DNA of 34,717 bases from an uncultured Thiodictyon sp. (GTDB lineage: Bacteria > Pseudomonadota > Gammaproteobacteria > Chromatiales > Chromatiaceae): assembly GCA_903837595.1 (NCBI GenBank), contig CAILVI010000103.1, positions 1-34,717 on the forward strand, read 5' to 3'. Shown one piece after another: positions 34,681-34,717 of the stretch. The position numbers were made by a program, and so were the translations under genes. Numbering within the stretch: the first letter of the stretch is position 1; every line of letters starts with the position of its first letter. Below the pieces are notes generated by a model. The model worked only from the letters and a program-made list of their open reading frames with translations, had not been told where the DNA came from and searched no databases.

Positions 34681-34717
34681 GGTTACTGCGAGGTGCGGTG
34701 GCCGCAATTGTGATGAA

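Overview
The window reads as chromosomal DNA of a high-GC gammaproteobacterium. The alpha-2-macroglobulin/PBP1C pair, the rpmB-rpmG pair, the TldD/TldE-like pair and the GTGGGAGCGGC-type extragenic hairpins would fit a purple sulfur bacterium (Chromatiaceae or relatives). That placement is inference from gene content and repeat style, not from a marker-gene comparison.

Layout. (1) 1-6358: a CRISPR array of 11 identical 37-nt repeats, read on the + strand by its hairpin and 5'-tag geometry, faces a minus-strand type I-G (formerly I-U) effector operon transcribed csb1 (cas7) > csb2 (cas5-cas6) > cas3 > a small Cas8-like/Cas3-extension protein. All junctions overlap by about 4 bp. No cas1/cas2/cas4 and no full-size csx17 are present inside the window. 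(2) 6557-15536: the periplasmic defence/cell-wall pair, an alpha-2-macroglobulin lipoprotein with a CTEQ thioester followed by penicillin-binding protein 1C, separated by a large perfect inverted repeat. (3) 15625-18730: a two-gene unit of a membrane-anchored Hsp70-like ATPase and an overlapping, unrecognised membrane protein. (4) 19128-19745: a small exported protein built on repeated LTPEQRQQY-like motifs. (5) 20024-23064: a MerR-type HTH fused to a receiver-like domain, followed by a dual-specificity phosphatase fused to an ADP-ribosylglycohydrolase. Palindromic TGACAG/CTGTCA sites lie upstream of both genes. This is the best candidate here for an undescribed regulated system. (6) 23308-26066: a translationally coupled TldD/TldE-like metalloprotease pair. 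(7) 26164-28611: an exported protein joining an OpgG/MdoG-like glucan-biosynthesis domain to FG-GAP-type beta-propeller repeats. (8) 28745-29149: a small XRE-family regulator. (9) 29517-33716: a very large secreted papain-family protease carrying its own chagasin-like (I42) inhibitor domain in the pro-region and a long modular repeat tail. (10) 34165-34611: ribosomal proteins L28 and L33 with a strong intrinsic terminator, followed by another extragenic hairpin.

The recurring theme is envelope and defence: CRISPR interference, protease trapping, exported proteases and chaperone-like ATPases. Many proteins are unusual domain fusions. No rRNA, tRNA or insertion sequence was recognised.
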